Positions 24,395 to 36,600 of a stretch of 64,000 nt of DNA are shown piece by piece. The first letter of the stretch is position 1, and each line of letters opens with the position of its first letter. Source of the DNA: Certhia americana (taxonomy: Eukaryota; Chordata; Aves; Passeriformes; Certhiidae); assembly GCA_018697195.1 (NCBI GenBank), contig JAGMWU010000035.1, positions 1-64,000 of the forward strand. Direction: 5' to 3'. The notes under the pieces are model-generated. The model made no database searches and was not told where the DNA came from. It saw only the letters and a program-made list of their open reading frames with translations. The position numbers and the translations under genes are program-made.

Positions 24395-26277
24395 TAGTTT
24401 TTTATTCATTTTCTCTGGTGGCATTCTCTGAGATACTCTTAATTTTTATACTCTTGGTCTATATGTATTCCACAACCAAGTCGCATTCCTGATTATATAA
24501 AAGATAAATTATATATTAGTTTTGAAGCTTTTTAGGTACAATTCTATCTTCCTTTATGAAACTGTTGTGTTTTCTGTTTTGTGGAATTATTTTTTTTTTT
24601 TATTGCTGCCATAGTCCTATTGCACTTCAATTGCACTAATCTTTGTTTCATATGGAGAAGGAAGTTAAAACTTTCTTGAGTCCTATTTTAATTGAATGAG
24701 TCTTGGACTTTTGTAGGATTATCTCAAGAAAAATCTCTATTTTGTGTTAGTAAGATTTATGATTGCTTAATCTTCCCTCAAAAAAAAAAAAGTTTTCTTA
24801 TGTCTTGCATATTCATTCTAAATGATCCTAAAAATTATTTGTTTTGCTAAGATAACACAACGTGTTTTGAGGAACTTGACACCAATACCCACTAAAACAT
24901 AAATCTGATAGCCCACAGCATTTAGTTTTTTTAATTGTACCCTATATATGCATATGAAAATTCTTTTCTCATAATTGTTTCAAAATTATTAGAGGGACTT
25001 CTAATGGTAGCATCTATCATTTTAAAAATAATAATTTCTATTCTTAGTTGTTGAAGGTATTATAAATGATAGTTTAAGTGGAAACCAAACTAAACCACTC
25101 AAATTCAAAGTTACAATTTTATAGTAGACTTAAGCTGTGTCATTTAGGGGGGAATTCAGGTGCCAGAAATGGATGGCATTTGCTCTTCAAACCTTTAAGG
25201 GACTGCCTGGTTTTACTGACAGGCAGATGTTCATAAAACAGTATTTTCTGTAAAACATTTCTTTCGGTGTGCAGTGACTTTTTAAATGTAATTGTTGTCT
25301 CATTTTAGAGGCAGTGAAGCAGTTGATTTAGTCAGGCCCCAACAACAGTGTTTTGTTATCCCGATGTAATTCTGCAACATCCACGTGCAATAGCATTAGT
25401 CTTACTCTGAGATGTGTTTATTTTTAATCCCTGCTATTATCCCCGAATTTTCAGGTTTCCAGCCTGCTTATCAGTTTTCTTAGAATGGTCTTGGGAGTCT
25501 CCAGGTTCTGAAAGAAGTCTGTCACATAATCTGCCTTTTTATCCTGCTCAGTTAGAGATTTAAATGCAGAAAGAGGAACTGCTTACACTAAGCCACCACA
25601 AATACAATAAATAAAGAAAAAAAACCCAAACCAAGAAAAACCCCACAGATAATCACGTGCAGGTGAAATTCGCCAAGAATCTGGCATCCTGCTATTTTGG
25701 GTAGGTTTGTAACTACAACTGTCTTTTTGATTGTTATTATTCCCAGAATAGAGTTAGGAGCAAAGAGATTTTTCTTTCAACACTGTGTACTTGCTTTGTA
25801 TCTGCATTAGTGAATAAGTGTGAACCCTTACCATTATATCACCAATTACTTGTATGCACACTTGTCAGAAAAAAGTGCCTTCTATGGTGTCTGTAGCACC
25901 AAACACTTTGTCCTTGATGCTGACCTCTTTAAGTGGGGTGGTTATGAACATGGGGTAGGGTATAGCAAGGAAGAATCAGTCAGAGCTTCCCTGCCTCATC
26001 CTGCAGATAAATAGTAGGGCTGAATGCAGCGACTCCATGGCATCCGTATGTGTGGAGATTTCTGAGTCCTATGCCTCCACCTACCACAGACTGTAGTGTG
26101 AGGGATGCTGCTGCTCCTGGGAGAATTTGTATATAGCTGGCTGTGAATCCCTCTGGCAAAATCGATTTGGGCAGAGTTGAAGATAAATGAGAGCATCTTG
26201 GTGATAATGCATTTATTAAAAGCTTGCTTTAATAGTTTGTTCAAATAAATACCTAGTGTTGAACATGAAGACTAACC

Positions 26278-26296
26278 AAAAAAAAAAAAAAAAAAA
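26278..26296. repeat. Poly-A tract (19 bp)
   Basis: A run of 19 A is followed by CCCAAACCCC. It may be the tail of an unrecognised retroposon, but no element body can be identified upstream. Confidence 0.9.
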
Positions 26297-27710
26297 CCCA
26301 AACCCCAAACATTTGCTGAATTTTAGTTTGAAGTCTAACGTGGATGAAGTTCTGTTGGCTGTACTCCCTGTTCCCTGTACAAGGCTTTTGCACTCACAAA
26401 ATGGAAATGGCAAAGTGCCATGCACCACGTATTAAAATTGCACTGTTATAAAAGCAAGGAAAAAACCACTTTGCAGAGCTTTCACTTATCATTTAGTGCC
26501 AGCTGGCAGTGTGGGATTGGAAAGGCTATTGGTTAGTCTTTTATATTTGGTCTTGCTTGCTGTGTGATAAATAATAGGTCTGTCTTCCCTGACACCTTTT
26601 ATCTAGGATCTTGAACTGTTTCAACTCTGCCTGTGGACGGTTCAGGGTTTAATTAAATAAGCCCTTTGCAGGTGTTGTATTTTATAGGCTTGTAGTGCAC
26701 AGTTTCTTTACATCACTGTCCTGATATGTACACAGGTGCTGGTGCCAGTGAATCTGCCAGGGAATGCTGCTTGCAGTGTGCACTCGTTCCATTGATCACA
26801 ATCAAAATTAAATGAAAAGATGAAGCTCCATGCCTATGCATGCCCCCAGCCTATGCAAAGGGAGGATTTCTTTTTTCTTAAATAGCTAAAATCTTTAAAA
26901 TGGAGGCCTTGATGTTGTCATCATACTCAAGAACTGCCTGTATTGAGGAATAGCCACAGTGCCAGTAGCTCAGTGAGCAGGTGCAGTGGGAACTGCAGGC
27001 TGTGCCCTGGGTGGGGGGAATTGCTGGAGCCCCAGGTAAGGGGCTGTGAGCTGCCCAAGCGTCACTGCTGAATTCAGTGGGAGGCTTTTCCTTCCTTTGT
27101 GTGCTCCAGAGCCTGTGTATTCCCTCAGTGCCTGGTACAGAGCAGTGGGATGTGAAGGTGTGCATGGACCCAGAGGTGTCACATATAGCAAGAAGTAAGA
27201 GATGGGTGGGAGTACAAAGGTGATGACAGCAGTGGCTCAATGTTATCTAACTTATCTATATATCCACTTCTTTGTACTCTGTGTGTGTGTATGGAAAGAC
27301 AGCAGAGAAGTGGGAGAGTTTGTGGTGAAACTGCACCACTTTCCATGCTGTGCTGGAGTTAAAGGCCAGCCTAGACACAAGGGAAAGCTCCCTATAACAC
27401 CAGTGGTGGCAGTGTGTGTAAAGTACCGTGCAGGAACATCAGGGAATATCTTGGAGATCTCTCAGTGCTACCAGGTGACTGTTGGCATCCAGCCCAAAGT
27501 ACAGTCACAGCCATTCTGGAATACTTGGGGAAAAATAGAAACCTGAAGTCTCTCTTCCCATAAGTGGAAGTCAAATTATACTATAATCAGGTGTAAAGAA
27601 AACTTTTGATTTCTGTGGGAATCAGAGGAGTTCTGTAACATGTATATAATTAGATCACTGGAATAGAAATATGTCTTTAAAATGATGGTTGATTCTTTGA
27701 AATCCTACTT

Positions 27711-27782
27711 GCCCCTGCCCATGGCAGGGGGGCTGGAACTAGATGATTTTTAAGGTCCCTTCCAAGCCAAAACATTTTAAAA
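27711..27782 (+). mobile_element. CR1 3' tail, severely truncated
   Basis: Only the last ~70 bp of a CR1 remain: the CCCTGCCCATGGCAGGG palindrome typical of CR1 3' regions, then CTGGAACTAGATGA and GGTCCCTTCCAAGCC. The orientation is plus. Confidence 0.9.
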
Positions 27783-29888
27783 TTATTTATATAGGTAGTT
27801 TGAGACCTATAATAGACATCATTGTATCTCCAATCTTGCTGTAATCTTTACTGACTTGAGCACTTCTTTCCCTTTTTGGGACTTGCGCAATGTGGGGGAA
27901 AAAAAGATTTTCTCATAATGGGCTAAAATAGATTTTGTAGTGGATGGTTGCATTGCCTCTCTGTCTACCTGTCTGAAAAAATGCCTGCCTGCAAAGAATT
28001 TTAAAGCAAAAAAATTACGTTCTGAACATGGGTTTCTATAGGTTTGTGGAAATTCAGCATAAAACTTGTATGACATGATCAAATAAAAGTAAGGTGAGGG
28101 GTTTTTGCTCACTTTTGTGTGATATTGGTGTCTACATAGAAAGGGCTGCTATTTTTGGATCTATATGTGAAAAATAGATTATAATGGAAAAGTTAGCCAT
28201 GTTTCTCCAGGCATTTTCTAGAATGAATAAAAGAAGCTAATTCATGCTTATTTTTGTTTAGGTCTTACTTTTCAGGGAGATGCAATTACATAAAGGTGGC
28301 TGCACATAACTTTTCTGTGAAGATGAAAATGGACCAACTGCTCCTGTGGTAAGTTATTACTGGCAATAAGCAGTGCTGAATAAAAATGGCCTCTGTGGCT
28401 AGAGAAATGTTAAGTGTCACAGAAAGCGACTTCTGGAGTCCGTATTTCCAGCATTTTCTTTCAGACACCAAGGTTTCAGTTCTTGCTGAGGTTTTGCATA
28501 TCTGTATTCTGGAAAGGATGGGAGAGTTACACAAGGTTTTTATTGACAAGAAATCTCTCCAGTCTTGAGGATAACCATTGTGAAATGACATTCTCTCAGT
28601 TGATCATGTCAGAACTATTCTGATGAACTTTCAGACTGCTTTCAAGGATTGTCACCCAGGATATTAAGTTTAAATAATCTAGATTCACAAGTGTTAGGGT
28701 AGATATAGAAATGCCTAAACTTATGCAGTATTTAATTAATATTAAATCAAGCCAATCATTGGAGTTAAAGTTTGTCCTTTTTTGTTTGTTGATTTTATTT
28801 ATCCAAGGGTCTGATTTACTCTCTCACATTCAGAAACATCTGAATCATCCTCTTAGCTTGTCCAAGGCAAACTGCTTCAATGCTGGGGTCACTGGGCTGG
28901 GAGGAAGCAGTCTTATAGCTGTTGTTGGTTTATTCTGTATTGACAATAAACATTTTACTCAAAGATCTTTCTTTAATAATATTTTTTAAAAAAACCCTTA
29001 ATTTGCAGGAATAATTAAATTCAAAATATTTGCTTCTTTCTGAAGTAATGAAGTTTCAAATGGATGCAAGCAAAAAATTAGAATGGACGAAGTGAACACA
29101 CTGTGAAAGGGAACAATAGGATAATTTTTTAAAAATTGTTTTTTATTATTTCACTCAGGCATAGCACATAACTGTTTTCTAGAGCAGGAAGTAAAATATT
29201 TGGTAATAACTGTTTCCTGGTATCATTCATGAAAACATAATCAAACTAGGAAAATGGTATCCAGTCTGCAGCAATTGGAAACCATCAGATGACGTGGACC
29301 ACACCCACAGTATCATGTTTCTAATATTGGACTGATATTTTTGATTAATGATTCATCTTCAGCTGTTAGGAGTTGAGGATAAAACAAAAAGACTTGTTTG
29401 AAATTTTGAGGTTGGTCTGTGGCTTATCCCTCATCTCCACTTTGCTGTTCAGAGCAGTGGTGAGAAGGACAAGTGTTCATGATCTGTGAGTTTTTAAAGG
29501 CACAAAGCTGTAAAGTCTTATCACTTCCTTATCTTGGCACCTGCAATTTTATGCCCTTCTGTATGTATCAGATAAGATAATCAACTATGTCTCCCTTAAA
29601 TGTAGGGATTGAGAAACAGGGTAGAGCTAAAAACATTCATATCAGTTAAACTGGGCTCTTTGTGACTGTAGCTGTGAATACTTTATTTAGGAAAAGCAGC
29701 CAAAGAGAGAGGGCTGTGAAAGGCAGTGCCTGCCATCTTAGTGTCTTTGCAGATTCAGCATAGGTCTGAGTTATTTTTGATGCTCCAAAACTGCTTCTCT
29801 CTGCTTAAACAGTCTTAGGAATAAACTTAAGGATCTTCCTTTACCCCATTTGTCAAACTGCACAAATGAGTGCTTGGAATACAAGCTT
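27783..29888. other. Intergenic, nothing recognised
   Basis: This is AT-rich sequence between two CR1 fragments. No gene or further repeat is recognised. Confidence 0.6.
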
Positions 29889-30268
29889 GGGGAACAACTG
29901 AGGGAGCTGGGGGTGTTCAGCCTACAGAGAGGAGACTCAGAGGTGACATCATCCCTCTCTATAACTCTCTGAAAGGTGGCTGTACTCAGGTGGGAGTTGG
30001 TCTCTTTCTTCAGGCTGCAGCTGACTGAACCAGAGTACAGTCTTAAGCTGCACCAAGGAGACATAGGTTGGATATTAGGAAAAAGTATTTTATGGATAAA
30101 GTACTGGAATGGTCTCCCCAGGGTGGAGTCACCATCCTGGATGTGTTTAAAAACAAACTGGATGTGGCACTTGGTGCCATGGTTTAGTTGAGGTGTTAGG
30201 ACATGGTGTTTGGACTCGAAGATCTTGAAGGTCTTGAAGGTCTCTTCCAACCTAGTGATTCTGTGAGT
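29889..30268 (+). mobile_element. CR1 LINE fragment, older subfamily
   Basis: This is a plus-strand CR1 tail that starts GAGCTGGGGGTGTTCAGCCT and ends in CTCTTCCAACCTAGTGATTC. The GGCACTTGGTGCCATGG block near the end marks an older CR1 subfamily. It is diverged. A small tandem duplication, CTTGAAGGTCTTGAAGGTCT, lies just before the tail. Confidence 0.92.
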
Positions 30269-32909
30269 TATTTTCCCTATGCTTTCTGTTTCTGATTTTG
30301 GGATTTTGCATTCACTTCTGTGCAGTGAATCCAACCCTGTCACTGCCTGGGAAAGTGGTTATGCCACTGAGCTGTTATCTAAAAGTGCTGCAACTTCTTC
30401 CAGCTGCACTTCAAAAATAAACAGGAGTCCAAAGAACAGCTGCAGGCACCCGGGATTGTGAGAGGAGACCTGGACTGTCCATGTTCTGGACAGAGAAAAG
30501 AATTTGGACCAAGTGCAGTGGAAAATGTTTCCTCTGAGATAATTAGCTGGTTGTCATCCTCCACGCCTGCAGCTTTAGATAAGCTTGGCTTGAATGCCTG
30601 TTCCTCCCCAGACATTGTACGGGAAGCGTTGGATCGCAGCTCTGAGATTTGGATTCCATCCAAGGGAACCACAGGCCTGAAAGACAGATGTGTCAATGGG
30701 CCACTCCTAGGTATGCAGGTTTCTCACTGAGCCCAGTGATTTTCAAAGAGTTTCTGTAGTAAATGTTAGGTTTGGTGAAGTGATCTGGGGCAGTTTTGAG
30801 GTGGCTATTTATGGCACATATTGAGTACAGTCCCCAGCGTGAAGGTTTCGTTGTATAGCATTTTGTCCATCTGTTCTGTGATTTTTTTTTTTTTTATTTT
30901 TTTTTCTATGATGGGAGAGAAGCTAAAATTACTTTGGAATTTGTTCTTCATTCTTGCTGCTTGTCTAAAGGGGAAAGTGAAGTGAAATGTCATGACTTTA
31001 ACACTAATTTAATGGATTGGCAATGCTTTCTTTTCCAGTTAACATTTGAAGATTTGGGCTTTTTTTCCCTATGTTTTCTTTCCCAATCTTTTCAAAGCCA
31101 ATTAAAAAAAAAAAAAAAAAGGAGGGGGGTTATTATAAAACTTTGATGGGAAACCTCTGAAAATTAAGATTTACTTAATTTTGGCATCAATTTCCATGTT
31201 ACCATTACTGCTGGCAATAATGGTAACTCTCAGTAATGGTAACTTGCTTTTATTTTTCATGCTTTTTTACCACAAAACCTTTGAACTTCTTATTTCATTT
31301 CCAAGAATTTTCTGTGTTAATGAAAGCACCTCTTCAGAAAGCAGTGCAACAATGCAGGTTATGAGATTCTTTGAGAACTGTTGGTTTGAAGATATAGGCA
31401 AAGAATATTTCCATCCTAAAGGGGGAAAAAAAAGGCTTACCAGATGCAAAAGTGGAGCAGCTTTGACCTTTTTATAACAACTGTTAAAATTATACCTAAA
31501 GAAGCACTCAAAAGACAGCACAGCTATTTCTGTGCTGAGGTTAATAAATATGCTTGCAATTGGAAATTATTAAAACTTTAAGAAAAGTCAGTTAAAATAA
31601 AGATACACAAGCACTCTATAATTTCTGTTTGTGTAAACTTGATTTATTGAATCTGTGCAGTGATCAGTGATGCCTGGGGCAAATATCTTTGGGCTGCTGT
31701 CATCATGTTTCTGTTTCCTTCAAGAAGCGTTATCACTAAGTTCTGATTAATTCTATTACTTCATAGGAATTTCAAATACTTTGCTTGATTTCAGAAACTA
31801 ATTTTTTTTAAAAAATAGAATGTTCCTTTCTGGTGAATCGTGCCACTTGAGAAAAAGATGAATGTGACATTCTTCATGTGAAGGTGCTACCAGTTCAGAA
31901 GTGACGTTATTAACAGTTGTTATATTACAGTATTAAAATAAATGTTTTTTAATGCCTATAATGTCTTTCATCCCAAAACCACTTTGCAGAAAGTGTCAGT
32001 TGTCACCTACTGGATGGTTTAATGCCTTGGTAATAACTCTAAATGAAGCTGTGTGCAGATGAAGGAGCTGCACTGATTGACAAGGATTCATTGGGGCTCC
32101 TGGTGCTTTGTTTCGGGAGGAAAAGTGCCATGCTTGAAAGGAATCCATGTTAAGATTACATCTAGAATCTGGGATCAAAAGAAAGGGAAACAAGATGTTT
32201 CGTGGGTGTCTTCCAATACATAGTTTCATGTTGTTATCTTGCTTCGTCTGAGATAACAATGAAAGGTAAGTTGGAGCGTGTCATAAATTGCAGCTTGACA
32301 GCCAGATGGCTGGAATGGGGTTGATAGCCAAGGACATGAGGAGCTCAAATCAGGTGCAAAACCACAGATACCAGTGGGATGTGAAATGCCACAGGGAATT
32401 TTGTTTATCTGGATGCTAGTTCAGGAGGGATGTAGCTCTCCTTGATGTTCCAAGCCTGTGTAGATTGTCTTGGACTTCAGATGGTGTCTCAAATGTCATC
32501 AAGTGCTCATGATGAGATGACAGGATCGTGCTCCATAAGATGCAAGAAGCCAAACTCACCCAAGAGGGTTGTTTGGATTCAAAGTGTATGATTTCCATAA
32601 TGTGTTTGTTTTGCTTGAGTCCAGAGCAAATAAGACAAATCACTGAGGGGGAAACACAGGAGAGAGACCTGCCAGGTAGGTGTCAGTCAGAAGTGTTCTC
32701 TGTTTTTTGTCCTGGATTTCAGCTCAAGTAAAATAAACACAGGGTATCGCAGGAGTTTGTAGTGGCCCTCAATAAAAATTACTGCAGATAAATCCATCTG
32801 CATAGTATGTTAATTCATAGGATTCAAATACAGAGACCCAGTGTTATTTCCTTCTCTAAAATGGCTGGTTGCTAAACCATGATTAAGAGCCTCTTTCTCT
32901 CTTGAAGGC
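30269..32909. other. Intergenic with homopolymers and a hairpin
   Basis: This block contains a T-rich run at 30882-30906, a 17-A run at 31104-31120 and a perfect 13-bp inverted repeat at 31198-31243. The block 30325-30709 has a CAG acceptor-like left end (TTCTGTGCAG) and a GTATGC donor-like right end with a partly open frame. The peptide is unknown to me and I do not call it a gene. Confidence 0.5.
31198..31243. repeat. Perfect inverted repeat (13-bp stem, 20-nt loop)
   Basis: GTTACCATTACTG at 31198-31210 is exactly complementary to CAGTAATGGTAAC at 31231-31243. The loop itself contains another copy of AATGGTAACT, so the right arm is also part of a direct repeat. The stem is short for a microRNA precursor. 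Confidence 0.85.
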
Positions 32910-33648
32910 TGTTTTGGTTTGAAAGACAGTTGTCTGTAAGGAAGGCAGGAGCCTCCCTTGAAATGGAAAATGTAAACCCCCTCTCTCTGAATTATTGCAA
33001 TTTTGAAATTAAGGGGCTCTCAGGCCAAGGTATGGAATAGGAATAGCAATTCTTTATAAAGAAAATTAAGATAAAAGTGCAGTTGTACAAAAATAAACCA
33101 CTGACAGAGTCAGAATACAACCTGACACCCTGCTGGTTGGGGTGTTGGTAGCAGTCTGATTAAATGGTGGCTGCAGTCCTCCTGGAGTGGCAGATGTGGC
33201 TTTATTGAAGCAATGATCTGCAGAAAGGTGTAGTTTTCCTCTGAACATCCAGTGGTGGTGTAGATGAGTCTGGTTTTCCTCTGGGAATCCAGTGGAAAGG
33301 CTGACTGCAGTGTTCCAAATCTCAGATTGTATCCAGGTAGGAATACTTGGCTCCTCCCCCTGGATGGAGCATCTCCCAGTGGGATGATGTAAGTTTATCA
33401 GTCATGCAGTGAGACTCAGTGGTCCCTTAGCAGAAGATCTCTCCCTGGAGGGAGGATGGGTATGGAAGAGATAAAGAAAACTGCCCCAGCAGGTTTTTAA
33501 CAGCTGGCTCATTAATGGAGGATATCCCCCCTCCTGGAGTTATGAGGGATGTGTCATGGAGGAGATAAAGAACGCTGCTCCACTTGGTTTCAAGAGATGG
33601 TGATAGAATACATACCTCTGGTTACATCTTGCATTGCAAACTAAGACA
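32910..33648 (-). mobile_element. Solo endogenous-retrovirus LTR, minus strand
   Basis: This is a 739-bp LTR. Its termini TGTTTTGGTTTG (left) and CAAACTAAGACA (right) form an imperfect 12-bp inverted repeat, and it is flanked on both sides by AAGGC (32905-32909 and 33649-33653), a clean 5-bp target-site duplication. Orientation is taken from the general likeness to songbird LTRs and from a TATAAAGAA hexamer-like signal near the left end when read on the minus strand. No gag, pol or env lies next to it, so it is a solo LTR. A 5-bp duplication fits ERVL-like integration; the family is inferred. Confidence 0.9.
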
Positions 33649-36600
33649 AAGGCAGATCGTAGAATTTTCTGCAGATGCTGACTTTGGTTTTGTTTTCTAT
33701 TTCCAGCACTCAATGTCTATTTCTGTAGTTATCTGAACTATTTCTATTTCAGCTAAATTTCTGAACTTTGCTAACTTCCTTTTGACTTAATAAATGTGAA
33801 TAGTATTTTGTCTCCTGGAATATTTTGCCTCTTCCCCACAATAAACATACTTAGGATATTGCAGACCCTCTTCAGTGACGTAATTACATCAGTTATAAGA
33901 ATAATCTCTGAGATCTGGCCTCTGCAAACTGTTCTTAGTCAACAGAGATGGTTGTCTAAGCCTTTAAACCTTGAGGCAGGTTATGGTCTTGACTTTCCTG
34001 TCAGAAGAAATAAAGCACTCTTAGACTGAGACCTGCCAGGTGCTTTTGCCATAACTTTCAGAACATGGTGGTATGGGGTTTTTTTAAAATTTTCCAGCTT
34101 TGCCTAGATTGATATTCCAATTGCTGGCTGTAGATTTATCCTGTTTTACAAGATTACATGATTGTCTAGATCCGTTAATTTTTCCAGTGTAGAAAAACAG
34201 ACGTCAATCACACCATCTTTTTTTTTTTTGGTGAGGTAACAGATTAGGATCCTTATGTTTCTCTGGCCTTGGCAGGATTTTCATGAGTGTATAAATTTTG
34301 GGGGGTTTGGGATTTTGTTTTTGGTTTTTCTTCTTGCTTTTTGAGACATTCTTTGCCATATAGCAAAGGATGAAATGAAGAATTCTGAGGCAGTGAAGAA
34401 GGGCAGGGGCTAGAAGCACGAACAATGCCTAAGTGGAATGAGAATGCCTGGAAAACATGAATAGGTCTGTTATATCTGAGCTGTTCTATAATTGAAGCAA
34501 TTCTAAAATTGAAATATGCTGCCTTGGAATTATGCTCTTTCCACATCTCTATTCTACACCTTTAGGCAATTATGGAGCTGTTGAGCACAGCCAGTTTGTA
34601 CATTGTCCTCACTTAGCTGCTGCTTTGTTCCAGAATCAATATTGAAATATTGGTGCTCAGAATTGTTGCTTTGACAGACCTGTATAATGCTGTGTGATAG
34701 CAGCATCCGAGCACTCCATGGAAGCAACAGCCCCAAGGGTCTCCTATTCTGTTTATCTTCAGACATGTCCTCTGCTTTGTCTTGGCAAACAGTATCTGAG
34801 TGTGACATTAAATTGTGTTTCTACCCATTCTAACAGGGCCTTGGATTACATGAGGGAGGAAGAGGAAATGTGGTTTTTCAGGTGGTTTCTCAGGCCCCAT
34901 GCCAGCCTGTGTGACACACAGAGATGCAGGGTGAGCAGCTCCTGCTTAGGTGAAGCAGCCAAGGCTTCCTTGGGCAGTGTTGCCTCAGGTGGGAAGGGTT
35001 CGTGCAGATGCTGGTGCAGCATCACGTGTTAGACACACTCTCCTGCCTTCTTCCAGCATTTGAGAGCATCACAAGCATTCCTGAGGCATCAAGTGTGGAA
35101 AGCAGGTGTGCTGAAGGGAATCTTTACATGCTTTGAGAACGTGCATTTCATGTGTGTTGCACTGGGTAATTGCCCTACCTTGTCTCACTGTGTTTTGCTG
35201 TGAATGAATTTTCTACAAATCAAATGAAAGTTTAGCTGTTGTACTTCTTTTTAACTCACAGGCAATGCTGGAGTCCTTGGGTTTCTGTCTAAAAACCTCT
35301 GTTACTATGAGCTGCAGCCTTCACAACTCCCTAGTTTAGTGAAACCTTTTTGACCTATTTCTTGGGTCAGGGCTGAGATAAAATACAACATCCAAAAATG
35401 CTTTTGGCATTATGTGATCATTCTGCTCCCAAAGGGGAGCAAGAACACCTTTGAAATCTTGTATTTGGAAGAAGTACTTGGGGGAATCAAATGCACAGAG
35501 CAGACAGCACAATTGCTTTTAAAAAATTATTGTGTACTGCTAATTGTGACATTCTACAATCTTAGTGTGTAGTCTTAGTTGGAACTGTTTGGTTTCCTTG
35601 TGGGAGCAGAGACTTGGTTACATGCAAGACATTTGTAATCAGGACTTGGTAAGTGAAAGAGCATCACCTGGTGAGCTTGATAAAAAAAATCGATGAGTTG
35701 TCCAAGCTCTTATGTGAGAATTAAATTTGAGAAACGAAAAAATTCCCAAGCAAGTAATGTACCAAGAAAGATCTTATAAGAAAAGGCAGTATGTTAAAAG
35801 CTTTTGAAGCAATCCAGGAACTAGAATTTTCAGTAGCAGAGGAGGTTGAGCCATCTCTCAGCAGGGTGCTGAAATCCATGTAGTTCACTTAATCTACTAA
35901 TGCATTCTTTTCCCCATTTCAGATAGTAAGTCTGTGCAACTTTGAATGCAACATTTTTAGCCAAGAGAGTTATTTGGCCCATATCTTTTAAATCCTACCT
36001 TGGGGAACATATTATTGTCATGGTAACATAGCCAAAGCTTTTACTGTTAGCTCAAGATAGGAATGTGTGTTGTTTCAAAATGTATATATGGAGCACAACT
36101 TACTAAAATCATCAATATTTATACAGCAGATAATATCTTCAGACAGGCTGGACACCATCTGTCACAGTCTGATTTAATTTTATGGTCATAGCAAAGTGAA
36201 CTGACAGTGTGGAATTTTTCACAGAAGTCAGCTGGAAGTGTGTCATGGTTTTCAGGTAAACCTGTGAAATGTTGTAAATTATGGCTGTGCATTCGTGTTA
36301 TATAAATAGGGAAAGTACTCATTTCGGAGAGGGATTGATTTTTGTTTGTTTGCATCCTGAAACAAGCTTAAATTCTGTTTAGTGCTCTATTGTACTGGAA
36401 TAATTTATAATTGAATCCTTCATACATGCCTTATGTATCTCTGCAGGGAAAATTGAGCATGAAATCATTTGCTCTGGAAGAATTACTGAATACAGGAAGT
36501 GGCAATTTTAAAAATTAAATAAGACTTGAACAGTTCATGGCATTACCTTCAGATGGCAACTTAGAATTAAGGTTGTTTTATTTTTCATAAGTAAGCATTT

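Larger units (their letters stand above)
23653..27710. other. Intergenic, simple repeats only
   Basis: This AT-rich sequence has a small CpG-bearing GC patch at about 24090-24165, a 16-bp direct repeat at 24352-24394 and a poly-A run at 26278-26296. No gene is recognised. Confidence 0.55.

Noticed and set aside
26791..26802. Minus-strand codons reading D-Q-W-N as in JNK kinases
   Set aside because: The neighbouring codons do not match the kinase, so it is a chance four-residue match.
29771..30343. Minus-strand open frame of 190 codons
   Set aside because: Most of it is the reverse strand of the CR1 fragment at 29889-30268.
30325..30709. Possible exon between a CAG and a GTATGC
   Set aside because: No single frame is open across it, and the donor is weak.
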